A stretch of DNA of 9,166 nt from UBA1672 sp964352375 (GTDB lineage Bacteria; Pseudomonadota; Alphaproteobacteria; Micavibrionales; Micavibrionaceae): contig CAYGSA010000074.1 of the NCBI GenBank assembly GCA_964352375.1, positions 1 through 9,166 on the forward strand, written 5' to 3'. The translations under genes and the position numbers were made by a program. Within the stretch, counting starts at the first letter, position 1; every line of letters starts with the position of its first letter. The notes under the pieces were generated by a model. It saw only the letters and a list, made by a program, of their open reading frames with translations, searched no databases and was not told where the DNA came from. Positions 6,688-9,166 of this stretch are shown here, in pieces.

Positions 6688-7265
6688 GCGCCGATGGGGT
6701 CTTTGCCGCGAGAAATAGCTGCAACGCCTGTTCTGGAGACGTCAACGAGGCCGAGTGGGCCCATGAGTTCGATGAAAGCATTGATTTTTGAAGGTGTGCC
6801 TGTGATTTCGAAGACGAAGGATTCGAGTGTTGAATCCACGGCGCGGGCACGGAATATGTCGGCGGTGCGCAAGGCTTCGATTCGGTGATCGTCAATGCAT
6901 TTAACCTTTACGAGTGCGAGTTCGCGATCGACGAAATCCCCTTCAACTGTTAGATCGGAGACTTTGAGTACGGGGACGAGGCGTTCGAGTTGAGCTTTGA
7001 TTTGATCAATAACACCAGGCGTGCCAGAGCATGCTATGGTTATGCGGGAAAGGTGTTCGGATGCATTTGTTTCTGCGACTGTTAAGCTTTCAATGTTATA
7101 GCCGCGGCCAGAGAAAAGGCCAATTACACGTGCCAAAACTCCTGGCTCGTTATTCACCAATATGGCGAGGATGTGGGTTTGGTCTGCCTCTAAAACAGGT
7201 GTCGGGGCATAAACGCTTTTGCTTTTCTTTTTAGTTTTTGTCATGGATGTTTTCCTTTTCTGCAT
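6684..7265 (-). CDS. ilvH: acetolactate synthase small (regulatory) subunit
   Basis: The 193-residue protein activates the catalytic subunit IlvB and confers valine feedback inhibition. After a Lys-rich N-terminus it has an ACT domain (about 29-103) with NNEPGVLARVIGLFSGRGYNIESL. Asn39, Gly42 and Asn57 correspond to E. coli IlvH Asn11, Gly14 and Asn29, positions tied to valine binding, so feedback control is probably kept. The C-terminal domain (about 110-190) contains RELALVKV and ends SRTGVAAISRG, as in the family. Two starts are possible: ATG 7265 (AGGA seven bases upstream) or ATG 7244 (AAGGA eight bases upstream). They overlap the upstream 92-residue gene by 35 or 14 bases. Homologues start near residue 29, so the choice does not affect the domain. 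It is convergent with the plus-strand genes and not co-transcribed with ilvB. The name ilvN would be equally valid. Confidence 0.95.
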   Translation of the reverse strand: MQKRKTSMTKTKKKSKSVYAPTPVLEADQTHILAILVNNEPGVLARVIGLFSGRGYNIESLTVAETNASEHLSRITIACSGTPGVIDQIKAQLERLVPVLKVSDLTVEGDFVDRELALVKVKCIDDHRIEALRTADIFRARAVDSTLESFVFEITGTPSKINAFIELMGPLGLVDVSRTGVAAISRGKDPIGA

Positions 7266-7509
7266 TCTTTTTCCTATAAATATCGTATCGGATCAAGTCC
7301 TCTTCGGGCAGCTTTGCGATCATATAGTTAATTCTATCTATTTCTAATGATTTTTCGAGCGTGTAGTTGTTGAATGTTTTTTCAAAGCTTGGGCAGTTTT
7401 GCTTTAAGTATTTAACAAAATCCAACGGCTCATCTTTTGTCGGATCTATGCGGAAGTGCCCGATGATTAAAATGTCTGGTTGTTTCTTTTGAAAGTCATC
7501 ATAAGCCAT
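7231..7509 (-). CDS. unrecognised 92-residue charged protein
   Basis: I do not recognise this protein. It is rich in Lys, Asp, Glu and Ile, has no signal peptide or membrane segment, and contains PDILIIGHFRIDP near the N-terminus and a Lys/Glu-rich tail (RKKNAEKENIHDKN). The GGA of an AGGA directly abuts the ATG at 7509, which is too close for a normal Shine-Dalgarno sequence. An in-frame TAA lies a few codons upstream, so no longer start exists. It begins 12 bases after the truncated transporter gene and overlaps the ilvH start by 14 or 35 bases. It therefore sits inside an apparent transporter-ilvH operon. It may be a true small protein or the tail of a gene fused here when the transporter was truncated. 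Confidence 0.55.
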   Translation of the reverse strand: MAYDDFQKKQPDILIIGHFRIDPTKDEPLDFVKYLKQNCPSFEKTFNNYTLEKSLEIDRINYMIAKLPEEDLIRYDIYRKKNAEKENIHDKN

Positions 7510-7521
7510 TCCTAAATATTT

Positions 7522-8259
7522 TTATGGGGCAATGATGCTGGCCTCAGCAAGGCGGTAGCTTTGGGTTTTAAACATAAGTGCTAACAGGCCGGTTGTGCCA
7601 AGGCCGCAGATTATCCAAAGCGCATTTAATGAAAACGCGTCGTTTTGAATTTCTGCCCAAGGCCAGTGTAAGCCGCATGTTAGGGTTCCAAAGAGGACAA
7701 AATAAAACACAGTTGTGTTGGCGTTTTCGGTTTTCCCCATCCATCTGAGCATAATATCGACCATGCCAGAGCAGAAGCCCCAGCTTAGGCCAACGATGAC
7801 GCCTAATAAGGGAAGGGCGTTTATATATGAGGTTGGGTTTGCAACAATGATAACGCCTAAAAATCCAACCAGAACAGCGCTTAACCGGTATAATCCGAAT
7901 CTTTCTCCTAGGAGGGGGTATGCGAGTAGCACTGTCCAGAGTGGGGATGTGAAGAGCAGGATGGTTGTTTCGGCGAGAGGCATTATTGAGAGTGCCCATG
8001 CGCCGAGGATAATACCAACTGTGCCAACTGCGCTGCGGGCTAGGTGCGCTGCGGGGCGGTCAGTTTTGAGCATGCAGAGTTTTCCTGCGTAGATTAGCCA
8101 TGCAGATAACGCAATTAATGAGAATATATTACGAAAAAAGGTTACTTCGATGGGGCCGTGATATTGGCTGAGCAGTTTTGCAAAGAGGCTCATTCCAGCA
8201 AGCATTAAGGCGTTGAGAATGGCAAACACGATGCCCATTGCAAGGGGAGTTTTTATCAT
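7522..8259 (-). CDS. EamA/DMT-family transporter, truncated at the C-terminus
   Basis: The 245-residue inner-membrane protein has two EamA repeats: an N-terminal one (about 7-142, ending LVGFLGVIIVANP) and a second beginning near 148. It ends at YRLAEASIIAP, exactly where the neighbouring paralogue continues YRYAPAAVVTPFAYS for about 50 more residues with the last two helices. It thus lacks TM9-TM10 of the usual ten. I find no continuation of those helices in any minus-strand frame downstream. EamA proteins move amino acids, nucleotides or other small metabolites, but the substrate cannot be told here and a truncated copy may be inactive. Its ATG overlaps the stop of the upstream paralogue (ATGA, 8256-8259), so translation is coupled. 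Confidence 0.85.
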   Translation of the reverse strand: MIKTPLAMGIVFAILNALMLAGMSLFAKLLSQYHGPIEVTFFRNIFSLIALSAWLIYAGKLCMLKTDRPAAHLARSAVGTVGIILGAWALSIMPLAETTILLFTSPLWTVLLAYPLLGERFGLYRLSAVLVGFLGVIIVANPTSYINALPLLGVIVGLSWGFCSGMVDIMLRWMGKTENANTTVFYFVLFGTLTCGLHWPWAEIQNDAFSLNALWIICGLGTTGLLALMFKTQSYRLAEASIIAP

Positions 8260-9128
8260 AATGCTTTCCTTTTATACTCTCGATATATGATGTAGAGTTG
8301 AGCGGTTAGAATTAAGATCATGCCCGCGAAAACAGCCATGTAATCCAACGCGTATTCCCATATGAAGACATCGATAAGGACGGTCCAAAGTAAGGCGGAA
8401 TAGGCGAATGGTGTCACCACAGCAGCAGGAGCGTATCTATAAGCTGAGGCAAGAGTGAGTTGCCCTGCAGTTCCTGATATTGCAGTGAGGCCGAAAAGCC
8501 ATAACTTATCGCTTGCGATTGGTTGCCATAGCCATGGCATTGCAAGGCCGGAAATTATTGTGCCAACCAGCATGAAATAAAAAGTTGTAGTAAGCACATC
8601 TTGATTTTTTAGGCCGCGGAGTATCGTAAACATTGAGGCATGCAGGCATGCGGATATAAAGGCAAGGGCGACGCCGATCATGGAGATTGCGCCGCTCGGT
8701 TGGGCGATGATGAGAACGCCGCACATGCCTAGTGCTACGGCGCTCCAGCGGTGGACCCCGACGGGTTCACGCAGGAAGAAGAAGGCTAGGACGGGTGTTA
8801 ATATTGTTGATGTGAAGAATATGAGTGTCGCATAGGCCATTGGGAGCATTGATAGTGCGCCGTAGGTACAGATTAGGCTGATTGCGCCGAGTACGCCGCG
8901 GGCGAAGGTGAGCTTTGGTTGCTTTGATTTAAACAGGTGGGTTCTTCGTGATAATATAATGAACGCTAAGAAGGCTAAGAAGATGATCCAGTTGCGGTGG
9001 AATACGATTTCAACAACGTGGTGCGCGTCTGATAAATATTTCGCGCATGCGCCCATAATCGCGAACATGAGGTGCGCAGCGAGACAGTAAGCGATGCCTT
9101 TCCAAATTTGATCGTTTGATTTTTCCAT
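8256..9128 (-). CDS. EamA/DMT-family transporter, full length
   Basis: This 290-residue protein with about ten hydrophobic segments contains two EamA domains (about 12-144 and 150-284). Typical motifs are FHRNWIIFLAF after TM2, LPMAYATLIFFTSTILTPVLAFFFLREPV at the TM3-TM4 region, and AYRYAPAAVVTPFAYS before TM9. Length and helix count are normal. The drug/metabolite transporter superfamily includes exporters of threonine/homoserine (RhtA) and aromatic amino acids (YddG). The operon link to ilvH makes amino acid export a reasonable guess, but nothing in the sequence fixes the substrate. It is the first gene of an apparent minus-strand operon of four. The start at 9128 lies close behind a terminator of the preceding gene, and its Shine-Dalgarno sequence is weak. 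Confidence 0.92.
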   Translation of the reverse strand: MEKSNDQIWKGIAYCLAAHLMFAIMGACAKYLSDAHHVVEIVFHRNWIIFLAFLAFIILSRRTHLFKSKQPKLTFARGVLGAISLICTYGALSMLPMAYATLIFFTSTILTPVLAFFFLREPVGVHRWSAVALGMCGVLIIAQPSGAISMIGVALAFISACLHASMFTILRGLKNQDVLTTTFYFMLVGTIISGLAMPWLWQPIASDKLWLFGLTAISGTAGQLTLASAYRYAPAAVVTPFAYSALLWTVLIDVFIWEYALDYMAVFAGMILILTAQLYIIYREYKRKAL

Positions 9129-9139
9129 GTTTGCCCAAT

Positions 9140-9166
9140 AAAAAAAGCCCCCTAAAGTTTAGAGGG
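9140..9166 (-). terminator. rho-independent terminator of a minus-strand gene beyond the right edge
   Basis: On the minus strand a stem formed by 9166-9158 and 9156-9148 (nine positions with one C-A mismatch, tight loop) is followed by GC and seven T (9146-9140). It would stop transcription arriving from a gene right of the window, so the transporter-ilvH operon probably needs its own promoter or relies on readthrough. The stem may extend past base 9166. Confidence 0.7.

Noticed and set aside
7568..8092. Long frames on both strands overlapping the truncated transporter
   Set aside because: They are shadows of the EamA gene. Their translations are Arg/Pro-rich without membrane helices, typical of wrong-frame reading.

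Overview
The window looks like a chromosomal segment of an alphaproteobacterium with low to moderate GC. The acetolactate synthase reads like alphaproteobacterial homologues, for example in its catalytic-Glu block and in the IQMN...ILNNQWMGMVRQWQ stretch. The hybrid kinase has a PilJ/NarX-type sensor ending in a FRPLI segment, which I associate with the same group. I cannot name a genus.

Layout from left to right: (i) a tRNA-Asn(GTT) gene on the minus strand, cut by the window edge, with a good promoter, followed by an AT-rich stretch without a convincing gene (about 107-547). (ii) A two-gene plus-strand signalling operon: a stand-alone receiver protein (548-916) and a 904-residue membrane hybrid histidine kinase (942-3656). 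(iii) A branched-chain amino acid attenuator (about 3692-3829): a 27-codon leader peptide, 13 of whose residues are Ile, Val or Leu, followed by mutually exclusive protector, antiterminator and terminator hairpins. (iv) The acetolactate synthase large subunit ilvB (3888-5699), coupled by TAATG to a small DUF2007 protein with a C-terminal membrane anchor (5699-6019). (v) A scar: the C-terminal remnant of an IS5-family transposase (minus strand) abutting a LuxR-type helix-turn-helix fragment (plus strand) with foreign-looking codon use. (vi) A minus-strand operon, read right to left: two tandem EamA/DMT transporters (the second truncated), an unrecognised 92-residue protein, and ilvH, the ALS regulatory subunit. 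A terminator for a gene beyond the right edge closes the window.

The metabolic theme is the first common step of valine, leucine and isoleucine synthesis. The catalytic subunit is under an attenuator that reads charged Ile/Val/Leu tRNA. The regulatory subunit lies about 1 kb away on the opposite strand, behind transporter genes and outside the attenuator. The IS remnant and two truncated genes between and around them suggest that an ancestral ilvB-ilvH arrangement was rearranged. The most interesting features are the attenuator, which may have a leaderless leader peptide, the split ilvB/ilvH arrangement, and the GDG-to-GEA change in the ThDP motif of IlvB.
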